Assembly: GCA_043228905.1 (NCBI GenBank)
Contig: JBHGNT010000004.1
Location: forward strand, 12,152,001-12,216,000
Direction: 5' to 3'
Source: Azolla caroliniana
Lineage: Eukaryota > Polypodiophyta
DNA: 64,000 bases
Part shown: one piece after another, positions 31,601-42,279 of the stretch
Layout of the letters: each line of letters begins with the position of its first letter
Position numbering within the stretch: position 1 is the stretch's first letter
Notes under the pieces: generated by a model
The model's database searches: none
What the model saw: only the letters and a program-made list of their open reading frames with translations
What the model was told of the DNA's origin: nothing
Translations under genes and position numbers: made by a program

Positions 31601-32326
31601 ATGAAACATTTGCACCGGTTGCAAAAATGGCAACCTTAAGAACACTACTTGCTATGAGTGCAACCAAAAGATGGGTTCTACACCATATGGATGTAAAAAA
31701 GGCTTTTTTACATGGTAACTTAGAAGAAGTGTATATGTTTCAACCACTAGGTTTTGAAGATAAGAAGCATCCAGAATATGTATGTAGGTTGAAAAAAAAA
31801 TCCATGGATGAAATAAGCAAGCTGAAAAAAATAAATCTTGAAATGCAATTTCATATGAGGGATTTGGGAGATCTGAGATACTTTCTTGGCATTGAGATGA
31901 TCAGATCTGAAAGTGGTATATATATGTTGCAAAAACAGTATGCAACAACTATGTTGAAGAAGTGTGGTATGCTTGGATGCAAACCTATTGGTGTACCACT
32001 AGATAAGAACTGCAAATTGAGGGCCGATTTGGGAGTCAAAATAGAATATGTAAACATGTACAGGTCTATGGTAGGCAACATCATATATTTGACCATAACA
32101 AGACCTGATTTGAGTTATGTTGTTGGATTAGTCATCCAGTTTATGCAACAGCCAACAAAGCCACATTTGGACTGCATTAGAAGAATCTTGAGGTATGTAA
32201 AAGATACTTAGAACTATGGACTGTTTTATAGGGCTGATTTGGACATAAAGCTGGAAGGATATACAAATGTTGATTGGGTTGGAAGCCAGAATGACAGAAG
32301 ATGCACAAGTAGATATATGTTTACGT
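28615..32326 (+). pseudogene. Copia D gag-pol, 5' segment
   Basis: ATG 28615 opens a gag with early stops (NNFPAWKFRMTNFLMGKGYWEYIEG, about 28651). It is followed by an R/G-rich region, the zinc knuckle CWYCGKPGHTQVEC (29420) and a protease that reads WYVNSRASNHM (29611), so the catalytic Asp and Gly of DSGAS are lost. Integrase runs from ICETCQYGKQNRLPFP (30127) to VAERKNR (30510), but RSDGGGEY is replaced by TSYGGEY. Reverse transcriptase starts at CKWGYKTKHDSN (31497). The stretch from SLYGLKQ to YVDD is deleted at about 31797. It stops inside RNase H (VDWVGSQNDRRCTSRYMF), where the 14.1-kb block is inserted, and resumes at 46431. Confidence 0.88.
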
Positions 32327-32332
32327 TGTCGT

Positions 32333-33792
32333 CTTTCGGCCGAATTCTCTTCCTTTCGGTTTGGCTTTCTTTTGGGTCGACTTTTGGTTGAATCCTCATT
32401 CGCCCGGTTCGGCTTTCTTTTGGGTCGTCTTTCGGTCGAATCCTCTTTCACCCGGTTTGGCTTTCTTTCGGTTCGTCTTTTGGCCGAATCGTCTTTTACC
32501 CGGTTAGGCTTTCTTTCGGATCGGAATCCTGTCCGAATCACCTTCCATCCGAACCGGCTTCCGACTTTACCTTTCTTGCCGCCACCTCCCGTCTCTCCGG
32601 TCTCACGTTGGTTCTCGGACACAACTGCCGAAGTCTCTAGAATTAGTGGGTAGGAATCCTCGGTATTATCATCCTCCATTGTTTCACCCATAGCCATATT
32701 CTCGGCTATCTCTCCGTCGTATGCATTGACTTCGACCTTTGTTTTCTCTCCGCCACCTTCCGTCTCTTCGGTCTCACGTTGCCTTTCGAACGCAACCGCC
32801 AGAGTCTCTAGAATCAGTGGTGGGGAAGTCTCGATATGGCCATCCGTCGTTGATTCGTCCATAGCCACCTTCGATTCGATGTCATCTTTCGTGGCGACCT
32901 CCTCAATCAAGTCCTCTTTGCTCTCTTTCACTGCATCAATTATGCTTACCCCTTTTTCACCCGATGTTTCGGACACTTGTATTCTGAAATCTTCTTCTAT
33001 ACTTGGGTTATCGGCCTTATCCTTTGTCGTTGTTCTTTCGCAAGACAAGAGGGTAGCTTGTTTTACACCCTCTTCCGTCGCACCATCATGTTGTATTTCG
33101 GCCTTCATATCGGCTCCATCGTTTGTCTTCAATCGACCATCCTTCATCGGCCATGTCGTTGACAAGATTCTCATCTTCCTCTCATCATGTCTCCGGCATA
33201 CCCTTTGGACTTCGGCCCAATTTTCGGTAAGACCATTCGTACCGTCATCGTCTTCGAGTTCAATCCCGATGTCCATCCTTTCTTTTCGATCGATCGATTT
33301 TACGAACATTAGGACTTTATCCTCCCCCACCAATCGTTGTTCTCGCTCCGAGAGTCGAGCAAAACGATGCTCGAACTCTAGGAATGCTTGTGTTGCACTT
33401 CGGTGGGTCTTCTCCGATGCCACCCATTCGTCGAATTCTCGCCGATCTTTTCCCTTCGATCTCTTGTAATCATATGCCTCTCGTAAAGCTTCTTCGAAGG
33501 ACCCCCATGTTGGATTTTGTTGCCGTATCTTGTAGATTCTTTCTTGTAACTCATCCGTGGCTACCCGACTGAAGGATATCACTTGCAATCCTTCCGGTAT
33601 CCCACATCGCATCATCTCCCCTTTGTAGTCACGTAGATAGCGTGACACATCATTTCCGTTGAATTGTCCGTTTCGTTGTACGAGCCGCTTTACTGCCCCC
33701 GTGATCTCCGACATCACTCATTGTTCTTGTAGCATCCGCTCGAACATCATCATCATCGTTATGCTCATTGCCTCTTGTTGATTCTCCATCTC
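32333..33792 (-). pseudogene. T-family gag, minus copy 1
   Basis: Starts MENQQEAM at 33792. A TGA replaces the Arg codon in LQEQRVMSE (about 33718), after which about 460 codons stay open. Capsid-like motifs: VSRYLRDYKGEM, FDEWVASEKTHRS, LVGEDKVLMFVKSIDRKER, WAEVQRVCRRHDERK. A Thr/Glu-rich repeat region and a run of KPNR-type repeats follow. The C-terminal WWIGW module is lost because the copy ends at the LTR remnant at 32332, and the frame then runs into copia D in antisense. Confidence 0.7.
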
Positions 33793-33841
33793 CTTGCCAC
33801 CCGCCTTCACGTCGGGTTCACCAACTGTGTCGTGCCTTCCG

Positions 33842-33926
33842 ACTCACGCAACGATCCGGAGCCGAAAGGCACGACACAGTAAAAAACTTGTGTCGTGCCT
33901 TTCGGCTTCGGATCGTTTGTGTGAGT
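33842..33926. repeat. Inverted repeat of LTR ends (hairpin)
   Basis: 33842-33878 (plus-oriented LTR end, ACTCACGCAACGATCC...) and 33889-33926 (the same end inverted) are near-perfect complements around a 10-base loop. To the left lie the inverted primer site and a further short inverted LTR end (about 33828). This looks like a template-switch scar. Confidence 0.8.
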
Positions 33927-34762
33927 CGGGTGGGAACCGCCGAGGTTTTGGACTAGGAGGAGGAAGAATTTGAGGCTAATCTAGTTATGAATATGAATAG
34001 ATTATAAGAAAGAGATATAGAAACTTGTGAATCCCACAAGTATAATTGTTTTAGTTTATCTAAATCGTAGTAATAAATTGAAATAATTTAGAATAGGTTA
34101 GAGTAGATTGAGAAAAGAGATCAAACCTTGTGAATCCCACAAGTATTACATTAATCAATATTTATGTAAGAATATGAATTTAGATTGAAAGAGATAGATT
34201 ATCTTAAACTTCGTGAATCCCACGAGTATATTTTATTGATTGTTGGTGTTTTAGGAAATATATCCAATTTCCCAAATATTTTTCACACACCTATTACATT
34301 GTGCTCCCCATCCTTATGTAGTGATGGGAGAGACTAAGCATAGCTACATACTTTTTTTTCTAATATGTTCATGCACACTAAATATGCATGTGATGCTTTT
34401 CTAATCCTTGCTTTTATTTGCTAAATATAGTGCTCATGCACGCTAGATGTGCATGAGTCACTTTTTAGTCGCTTGCGTTTTTCTATAAAATATTCACGCA
34501 CTCTAAAAATACATGATTTACCTTTTAATAAAGGTAGGTGCAAATAAAGCACTTATAGTTATTAAATCTATTTATAGAACACTAAAGATAAGGTAGCATA
34601 ATGGTGAAGTTGAAGTTTGGCTACGTGGAGGTACAAGGTTCAAATCTTGCCCTATTTATTGGTGATAAATATCTTAATATTCTTATTTTATTCATTTATA
34701 TGTAATTAAATCGGTTATATTATTTTTACTTTTTCACGTAGTGTACGAAATACACTACGACA
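33889..34762 (-). repeat. T-family LTR, minus copy 1
   Basis: Minus-strand TGTCGTAGTG at 34762 to ...CACGACACA at 33889. It begins with the terminal hairpin CGTAGTGTA/TACACTACG. A tRNA-like stretch with A- and B-box-like motifs lies on the plus strand at about 34594-34648. Three GGATT-loop hairpins lie at about 34027, 34124 and 34205. Confidence 0.8.
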
Positions 34763-34774
34763 CTCGCCCCCTCC
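34763..34774 (-). other. Polypurine tract, T-family minus unit
   Basis: GGAGGGGGCGAG on the minus strand, immediately before the LTR. The identical tract precedes the plus LTRs at 41374 and 45669. A GGAAGGGGCGAG variant precedes 44266. Confidence 0.8.
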
Positions 34775-36343
34775 GAACCCGCACATCCTCCGGTATGTGC
34801 CGAAGTTGTCGATGCTCGTTGTCTCCCCTTCATCCTCCGTTTGTCCCGCTATGTCAACTTTGTCTCTCCATTTTGAGTAGACCCATTCTTTCCACCCGAA
34901 CCATTGTCGCCATCCGATCCACCATAATCTTCGTTCATTCTTTGCATTGCCATGAGTGGTTGTCATGGTCCCTTGTGGTACTCTTGAGCATCTCGGTGTG
35001 TTGTCTCTCTCCACTCCGCGCTTGTCTTCCGTAGGTTCTACCCACGCGTCGATGTCGACCTCCGAATACGCGCTCGCTGTTAGGTCCTTGTGCGGCTTTA
35101 ATGCATGCTTTATTTCTCGATGTTGCGCATGCGTCGTATTTGGCCGTAGCGCATGCTTCGTATTCCATCGTAGTGCATGCGTCGTATTACCCCGTAGTGC
35201 ATGCTTCTTTTTGCACCGTAGCGCGTGCTTCTTTTTGCGCCGTAGCGTGTGCTTCTCTTTACGCCGTAGCACGTGCTTCTTTTGGTGCCGTAGTGCGTGC
35301 TCCGTATTACATGCTTCTCCCATCGTAGACCCGACCTTCGCGTTGTCATGCTTTTGTTTACATCGGAATTTCAGACGGATCATCTTCCATCCGAACCGGC
35401 TTCCGACTTTACCTTCCTTGTTGCCACCTCCCGTCTCTCCGGTCTCACGTTGGTTCTCAGACACAACCGCCGAAGTCTCTAGAATTAGTGGGTAGGAATC
35501 CTCGGTATTATCATCTTCCGTTGTTTCACCCATAGCCATGTTCTCCTTGGCTATCTCTCCTTCGTATGCATCGGCTTCGACCTTCGTTTCGTTGCCGCCA
35601 CTTTCCTTATCTTCGGTGTTATGTCAACACCCGGGCTCCAGTACCGAAGTCTCCGAAACAATGGTGAAGGAATCCCTTCGTTCGTGCTCATTTACTTTGT
35701 CTTCCTCGTTGCCCTTCCGGTCCTCCACTTTTCCACCGACACATTCCGTCTCTCCGGTCTCACGTTGGTGCACGGGCACAGCCGCCGAAGTCTCTGGAAC
35801 CGGTGTGGGGATACCCTTTCGTCCTCGACCTTCCTCCTCCTCGTCCTTTGTTGGCCTCGACTTTGGTTCGGTTTTAAGCTCCCCTTCAATGTCGACTTGC
35901 GACTTTTCATGCATCTCCGAACCCTTCCGCATCAAGCTCTCCTTCGGTGGTAGTCGGTGGCCGCTTTTCACCCACTGTTGACCGCCGTTCGTGGACCATG
36001 TCCTCGTCCGCTTCGGTCTTAGATAGTCATATGTGTCTCGTATAGCTTCTTCAAAGGACTCCCACATCGGGCTTTGTTGTCGTATCTCGTGGATTCTCTC
36101 TTGAAGCTCATCCGTAGCCACCCGGTTGAAAGATAACACTTGCAATCTTTCTGAGATACCATATCGCAACATCTCCATTTTGTAGTCACGTAGATAGCGT
36201 GACACGTCCTTTCCATCGAATTGCCCGTTCTGTTGCACGAGCCGTTGTACTACTGTCGTGATCTCCGACATCTTGCGTTGTTCTTGTAGCATTCTCTCGA
36301 ACATCATCATCATCATGTTCATCGCCTCTTGTTGATTCTCCAT
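34775..36343 (-). pseudogene. T-family gag, minus copy 2 (diverged)
   Basis: ATG 36343 opens MENQQEAMNMMMMMFERML and continues with the capsid-like N-terminus (VSRYLRDYKMEMLRYGI). The WVASEKTHRS...VQRVC block is absent. A frame change near 35600 leads to a second ORF (from 35539) with the shared NTEDSYPLILETSAVVSE block. A tandem HALR-type repeat encoded by 24-bp units (about 35110-35330) follows, then the conserved module WWIGWRQWFGWKEWVYSKWRDK before the polypurine tract. It differs from the other gags enough to be a separate subfamily. Confidence 0.65.
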
Positions 36344-36359
36344 CTCCTTGCCACCCGCC

Positions 36360-36377
36360 TTCACGTCGGGTTCACCA
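36360..36377 (-). other. Primer-binding site, T-family minus unit
   Basis: On the minus strand TGGTGAACCCGACGTGAA follows the LTR end at 36381 by three bases. It matches the plus units at 37963, 42246 and about 44991. Confidence 0.7.
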
Positions 36378-36380
36378 ACT

Positions 36381-37187
36381 TGTGTCGTGCCTTTCGGCTT
36401 CGGATCGTTTGCGTGAGTCGGGTGGGAACCGCCGAGGTTTTGGACTAGGAGGAGGAAGAATTTGAGGCTAATCTAGTTATGAATATGAATAGATTATAAG
36501 AAAGAGATATAGAAACTTGTGAATCCCACAAGTATAATTGTTTTAGTTTATCTAAATCGTAGTAATAAATTGAAATAATTTAGAATAGGTTAGAGTAGAT
36601 TGAGAAAAGAGATCAAACCTTGTGAATCCCACAAGTATTACATTAATCAATATTTATGTAAGAATATGAATTTAGATTGAAAGAGATAGATTATCTTAAA
36701 CTTCGTGAATCCCACGAGTATATTTTATTGATTGTTGGTGTTTTAGGAAATATATCCAATTTCCCAAATATTTTTCACACACCTATTACATTGTGCTCCC
36801 CATCCTTATGTAGTGATGGGAGAGACTAAGCATAGCTACATACTTTTTTTTCTAATATGTTCATGCACACTAAATATGCATGTGATGCTTTTCTAATCCT
36901 TGCTTTTATTTGCTAAATATAGTGCTCATGCACGCTAGATGTGCATGAGTCACTTTTTAGTCGCTTGCGTTTTTCTATAAAATATTCACGCACTCTAAAA
37001 ATACATGATTTACCTTTTAATAAAGGTAGGTGCAAATAAAGCACTTATAGTTATTAAATCTATTTATAGAACACTAAAGATAAGGTAGCATAATGGTGAA
37101 GTTGAAGTTTGGCTACGTGGAGGTACAAGGTTCAAATCTTGTCCTATTTATTGGTGATAAATATCTTAATATTCTTATTTTATTTAT
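36381..37187 (-). repeat. T-family LTR, minus copy 2 (truncated)
   Basis: Nearly the same sequence as 33889-34762 but cut near 37187, losing the TGTCGTAGTG start and its hairpin. A short repeated TTTATTGGTGA (37147 and 37183 regions) lies at the break. The plus-oriented LTR begins at 37196, so two LTRs face each other across about 8 bp. Confidence 0.8.
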
Positions 37188-37195
37188 TGGTGAAG

Positions 37196-37960
37196 TGTCG
37201 TAGTGTATTTCGTACACTACGTGAAAAAGTAAAAATAATATAACCGCTTTAATTACATATAAATAAATAAAATAATATATCAACTTATTTATCACGTGGA
37301 TAGGGCAAGATTTGAACCTTGTACCTCCACATAGCCAAACCTCAACTTTACCATTATGCTACTTTATCTTTAGTGTTCTATAAATAGATTTAATAACTAT
37401 AAGTGCTTTATTTGCACCTACCTTTATTAAAAGGTAAATCGTGCATTTTTAGAGTGCGTGAATATTTTATAGAAAAACGCAAGCAACTAAAAAGTGACTC
37501 ATGCACATCTAGCGTGCATGAGCACTATATTTAGCAAATAAAAGCAAGGATTAGAAAAGCATCACATGCATATTTTAGTGTGCATGAACATATTAGAAAA
37601 AAAGCATGTAGCTAAGGATGGGGAGCACAATGTAATAGGCGTGTGAAATATTTGGAAATTGGATATATTTCCGAAAACACCAACCGATTAATATAATCGT
37701 GGGATTCACGAAAATAATATAATCTATACTTATGGGATTCACAAGTTTCTTATATCTTTCTTTCAATCTAAATACATATTCTTATCTAAATATTGATTAA
37801 TCGAATAAAATACACTCGTGGGATTCACGAAATTTCTATCTCTCTTTCCAATAATCTATTCATTACTAGCCTCATCTCATATTCTTCTTTCTCCTAGTCC
37901 AAAACCCCAGTGGTTCCCACCCGACTCACGCAACGATCCGGAGCCGAAAGGCACGACACA
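37196..37960 (+). repeat. T-family LTR, plus copy 1
   Basis: TGTCGTAGTG to CACGACACA. It has the terminal hairpin CGTAGTGTA/TACACTACG, antisense A/B-box-like stretch (about 37300-37370) and GGATT-loop hairpins (about 37690, 37727, 37815). It is followed by TGGTGAACCCGACG at 37963. Confidence 0.82.
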
Positions 37961-37996
37961 GTTGGTGAACCCGACGTGAAGACGGGTGGCAAGGAG

Positions 37997-39501
37997 ATGG
38001 AGAATCAACAAGAGGCAATGAGTATAACAATGATGATGATGTTCGAGCGGATGCTACAAGAACAACGAGTGATGTCGGAGATCACGGGGGCAGTAAAGCG
38101 GCTCGTACAACGAAACGGACAATTCAACGGAAACGATGTGTCACGCTATCTACGTGACTACAAGGCGGAGATGATACGATGTGGGATACCGGAAGGATTG
38201 CAAGTGACATCCTTCAATCGGGTGGCCACGGATGAGCTACAAGAGAGAATCCACAAGATACGGGAACAAAACTCGACATGGGGGTCATTCGAAGAAGCTT
38301 TACGAGAGGCATATGATTAGAAGAGATCAAAGGGACAAGATCGGCGAGAATTCGACGAATGGGTGGCATCGGAGAAGACCCACCAAAGTGCAACACAAGC
38401 ATTCCTAGAGTTCGAGCATCGTTTTGCGCGACTCTCGGAGCGGGAACAACGATTGGTGGGAGAAGATAAAGTCTTAATGTTCGTAAGATCGATCGATCGG
38501 AAAGAAAGGATGGACATTGGGATCGAACTCGAAGATGATGACGGTGCGAACGGCCTTACCGAGGATTGGGCCAAAGTCGAAAGGGTATGCCGAAGACATG
38601 ATGAGAGGAAGATGAGAATCTTGTCAACGACATGGCCGATGAAGGATGGTCGATTGAAGACAAACGATGGAGCCGATATGAAGGCCGAAATACAACATGA
38701 TGGTGCGACGGAAGAGGGTGTAAAACAAGCTACCCTCTTGTCTTGCGAAAGAACAACGACAAAGGATAAGGCCGATAACCCAAGTGTAGAAGAAGATTTC
38801 GGATTACAAGTGTCCGAAACATCGCGTGAAAAAGGGGTAAGCATAATTGATGTTTGCATAATTGATGCAGTGAAAGAGAGCAAGGAGGACTTGATTGAGG
38901 AGGTCGCCACGAAAGATGACATCGAATCAAAGGTGGCTATGGACAAATCAACGACGGATGGCCATATCAAGACTTCCCCACCACTGATTCCAGAGACTCC
39001 GGCGGTTGCGTTCGAAAGGCAACGTGAGACCGAAGAGACGGAAGGTGGCGGAGAGAAAACAAAGGTCGAAGTCGATGCATACGACGGAGAGATAGCCGAG
39101 AATATGGCTATAGGTGAAACAATGGAGGATGATAATACCGAGGATTCCTACCCACTAATTCTAGAGACTTCGGCAGTTGTGTCCGAGAACCAACGTGAGA
39201 CCGGAGAGACGGGAGGTGGCAGCAAGAAAGGTAAAGTCGAAAGCCGGTTTGGATGGAAGGTGATCCGGACGGGATTCCGATCCGAAAGAAAGCCGAACCG
39301 AAAGGAAGAGAATTCGGCCGAAAGACGACACAAACGAAAGCCGAACCGAAAAGGGGTCGACTCGGTCAAAACCGATCGACTGAGTCTGACTTGGCCGAAC
39401 GCGAATATGGATGGAAGCCGGCCTAGCCGAAAGCCGATCGGACGAGACCGATCCGGAAAGAAGCTAATCCGACTCAATCGGAGGTTGGACCGGTCGAGGA
39501 G
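37997..39501 (+). pseudogene. T-family gag, plus copy 1a
   Basis: ATG 37997 (MENQQEAMSITMMMMFERML). A TAG at 38318-38320 stands at the Tyr of AYDYKRSKG, and a 387-codon frame continues from 38363. It carries the capsid-like domain, Thr/Glu-rich repeats and KPNR-type basic repeats. At 39501 it is fused directly to a second gag, whose ATG 39502 follows GACCGGTCGAGG. The WWIGW C-terminal module is missing from this copy. Confidence 0.75.
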
Positions 39502-41421
39502 ATGGAGAATCAACAAGAGGCAATGAGGATAACGATGATGATGATGTTCGAGCGGATGCTACAAGAACAACGAGTGATGTCGGAGATCACGGGGGCAGTA
39601 AAGCGGCTCGTACAACGAAACGGACAATTCAACGGAAACGATGTGTCACGCTATCTACGTGACTACAAGGCGGAGATGATACGATGTGGGATACCGGAAG
39701 GATTGCAAGTGACATCCTTCAATCGGGTGGCCACGGATGAGCTACAAGAGAGAATCCACAAGATACGGCAACAAAACTCGACATGGGGGTCATTCGAAGA
39801 AGCTTTACGAGAGGCATATGATTACAAGAGATCAAAGGGACAAGATCGGCGAAAATTCGACGAATGGGTGGCATCGGAGAAGACCCACCGAAGTGCAACA
39901 CAAGCATTCCTAGAGTTCGAGCATCGTCTTGCTCAACTCTCGGAGCGGGAACAACGGTTGGTGGGGGAGGATAAAGTCCTAATGTTCGTAAGATCGATTG
40001 ATCGGAAAGAAAGGAAGGACATTGGGATTGAACTCGAAGACGATGACGGTGCGAATGGTCTTACCGAAGATTGGGCCGAAGTCCAAAGGGTATGCCGGAG
40101 ACATGATGAGAGGAAGATGAGAATCTTGTCAACGACATGGCCAATGAAGGATGGTCGATTGAAGACAAACGATGGAGCCGATATGAAGGCTGAAATACAA
40201 CATGATGTTCCGACGGAAGAGGGTGTAAAACAAGCTACCCTCTTGTCTTGCGAAAGAACAACGACAAAGGATAAGGCCGATAACCCAAGTGTAGAAGAAG
40301 ATTTCGGAATACAAGTGTCCGAAACATCGGGTGAAAAAGGGGTAAGCATAATTGATGTTTGCATAATTGATGCAGTGAAAGAGAGCAAGGAGGACTTGAT
40401 TGAGGAGGTCGCCATGAAAGATGACATCGAATCGAAGGTGGCTATGGACGAATCAACGACGGATGGCCATATCGAGACTTCCCCACCACTGATTCCAGAG
40501 ACTCCGGCGGTTGCGTTCGAAAGGCAACGTGAGACCGAAGAGACGGAAGGTGGCGGAGAGAAAACAAAGGTCGAAGTCGATGCATACGACGGAGAGATAG
40601 CCGAGAATATGGCTATGGGTGAAACAACGGAGGATGATAATACCGAGGATTCCTACCCACTAATTCTAGAGACTTCGGCAGTTGTGTCCGAGAACCAACG
40701 TGAGACCGGAGAGACGGGAGGTGGCGGCAAGAAAGGTAAAGTCGGAAGCCAGTTAGGATGGAAGGTGATCCGGACGGGATTCCGATCCGAAAGAAAGCCG
40801 AACCGGGTAAAAGAGGATTCGACCGAAAGTCGACCCGAAAGAAAGCCGAACCGAAAGGAAGAGAATTCGGCCGAAAGACGACACAAACGAGACCGATCCG
40901 GAAAGAAGCTAATCCGACTCAACTGGAGGTTGGACCGGTCGAGGCTGGTGAAAACGAGGAAAAGAAAGCCAACCAAAACCGAAACCGATAGATCGAAACC
41001 GGGCCGGAAGGAGACCGACTCAATCGAAACCGAACAACCGATTCCGATTTGGCCGAATACGAATCCGATCGGAAGCCGATCAAACCGAAAGTCGATCGGA
41101 CGAGAGCGATTCGGAAAAAAGTCAAGGTTGATGAAGACAAGAAAGAGGCCAGTAAAAGACACTACCACGAATGACAAGGGCCAAGAATATGACGAGAGAG
41201 AACAAAGAATATGGTGGATCGGATGGCGACAATGGTTCGGGTGGAAAGAATGGGTCTATTCAAAATGGAGAGACAAAGTTGACATAGCGGGACAAACGGA
41301 GGATGAAGGGGAGACAACGAGCATCGGCAACTTCGGCACATACCGGAGGATGTGCGGGTTTGGAGGGGGCGAGTGTCGTAGTGTATTTCGTACACTACGT
41401 GAAAAAGTAAAAATAATATAA
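39502..41421 (+). CDS. T-family gag, intact copy 1b
   Basis: The longest intact T gag: 639 codons from ATG 39502. Residues 1-235 form a capsid-like helical domain (VSRYLRDYKAEM, FDEWVASEKTHRS, LVGEDKVLMFVRSIDRKER, WAEVQRVCRRHDERK). The middle is Thr/Glu-rich with repeated ETPAVAFERQRETEETEGG-like blocks. A basic KPNR/RSKPGRK section follows. The C-terminus WWIGWRQWFGWKEWVYSKWRD is conserved in all units. The frame reads through the polypurine tract (FGGGE) and about 48 bp into the LTR. There is no CCHC knuckle. It resembles gag parts of plant Ty3-type elements that I know only loosely. Confidence 0.72.
   Translation: MENQQEAMRITMMMMFERMLQEQRVMSEITGAVKRLVQRNGQFNGNDVSRYLRDYKAEMIRCGIPEGLQVTSFNRVATDELQERIHKIRQQNSTWGSFEEALREAYDYKRSKGQDRRKFDEWVASEKTHRSATQAFLEFEHRLAQLSEREQRLVGEDKVLMFVRSIDRKERKDIGIELEDDDGANGLTEDWAEVQRVCRRHDERKMRILSTTWPMKDGRLKTNDGADMKAEIQHDVPTEEGVKQATLLSCERTTTKDKADNPSVEEDFGIQVSETSGEKGVSIIDVCIIDAVKESKEDLIEEVAMKDDIESKVAMDESTTDGHIETSPPLIPETPAVAFERQRETEETEGGGEKTKVEVDAYDGEIAENMAMGETTEDDNTEDSYPLILETSAVVSENQRETGETGGGGKKGKVGSQLGWKVIRTGFRSERKPNRVKEDSTESRPERKPNRKEENSAERRHKRDRSGKKLIRLNWRLDRSRLVKTRKRKPTKTETDRSKPGRKETDSIETEQPIPIWPNTNPIGSRSNRKSIGRERFGKKSRLMKTRKRPVKDTTTNDKGQEYDEREQRIWWIGWRQWFGWKEWVYSKWRDKVDIAGQTEDEGETTSIGNFGTYRRMCGFGGGECRSVFRTLREKVKII
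41362..41373 (+). other. Polypurine tract, T-family plus unit 1
   Basis: GGAGGGGGCGAG ends one base before the LTR start at 41374. It is also part of the gag reading frame. Confidence 0.8.
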
Positions 41422-42243
41422 CCGATTTAATTACATATAAATAAATAAAATAAAAATATCAAAATATTTATCACGTGCATAGGGCAGGATTCGAACCCTG
41501 TACCTCCACGTAGCCAAACCTCAACTTTACCATTATACTAGCTTATCTTTAGTGTTCTATAAATAGATTTAATAACTATAAGTCCTTTATTTGCGCCTAC
41601 CTTTATTAAAAGGTAAATCGTGCATTTTTAGAGTGTGTGAATATTTTATAGAAAAAAAACGCAAGCAACTAAAAAGTGACTCGTGCACATCTAGCGTGCA
41701 TGAGCACTATATTTAGCAAATAAAAGCAAGGATTAGAAAAGCATCACATGCATATTTAGTGTGCATGAACATATTAGAAAAAAAAAGCATGTAGCTATGC
41801 TTAGTCTCTCCCATCACTACATAAGGATGGAGAGCACAATGTAATAGTGTGTGAAATATTTGGGAAATTGGATATATTTCCTAAAACACCAATTAATAAA
41901 ATATACTCGTGGGATTCACGAAGTTTAAGATAATCTATCTCTTTCAATCTAAATTCATATTCTTACATAAATATTGATTAATGTAATACTTGTGGGATTC
42001 ACAAGGTTTGATCTCTTTTCTCAATCTACTCTAATCTATTCTAAATTATTTCAATTTATTACTACGATTTAGATAAACTAAAACAATTATACTTGTGGGA
42101 TTCACAAGTTTCTATATCTCTTTCTTATAATCTATTCATATTCATAACTAGATTAGCCTTAAAACTCTCCTCTTCCTAGTCCAAAACCCCAGCGGTTCCC
42201 ACCCGACTCACGCAAACGATCCGGAGCCGAAAGGCACGACACA
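41374..42243 (+). repeat. T-family LTR, plus copy 2
   Basis: The longest complete plus copy, 870 bp. It has a terminal hairpin at 41377-41399, antisense B box (41488-41498) and A box (41525-41540), GGATT-loop hairpins (41905, 41988, 42091) and a GCC-GAAA-GGC mini-hairpin just before the end. It serves both as 3' LTR of the unit to its left and 5' LTR of the unit to its right. Confidence 0.85.
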
Positions 42244-42279
42244 GTTGGTGAACCCGACGTGAAGGCGGGTGGCAAGGAG

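Noticed and set aside
32726-33469. 247-aa plus-strand ORF and similar antisense ORFs at 38317-38970, 40653-41177 and 43416-44087
   Set aside because: All are reverse-strand shadows of T gag copies.
34590-34660. A genuine tRNA gene
   Set aside because: A- and B-box-like motifs are present, but I could not pair an acceptor stem or a full T stem, and copies vary inside LTRs. Treated as tRNA-derived sequence.
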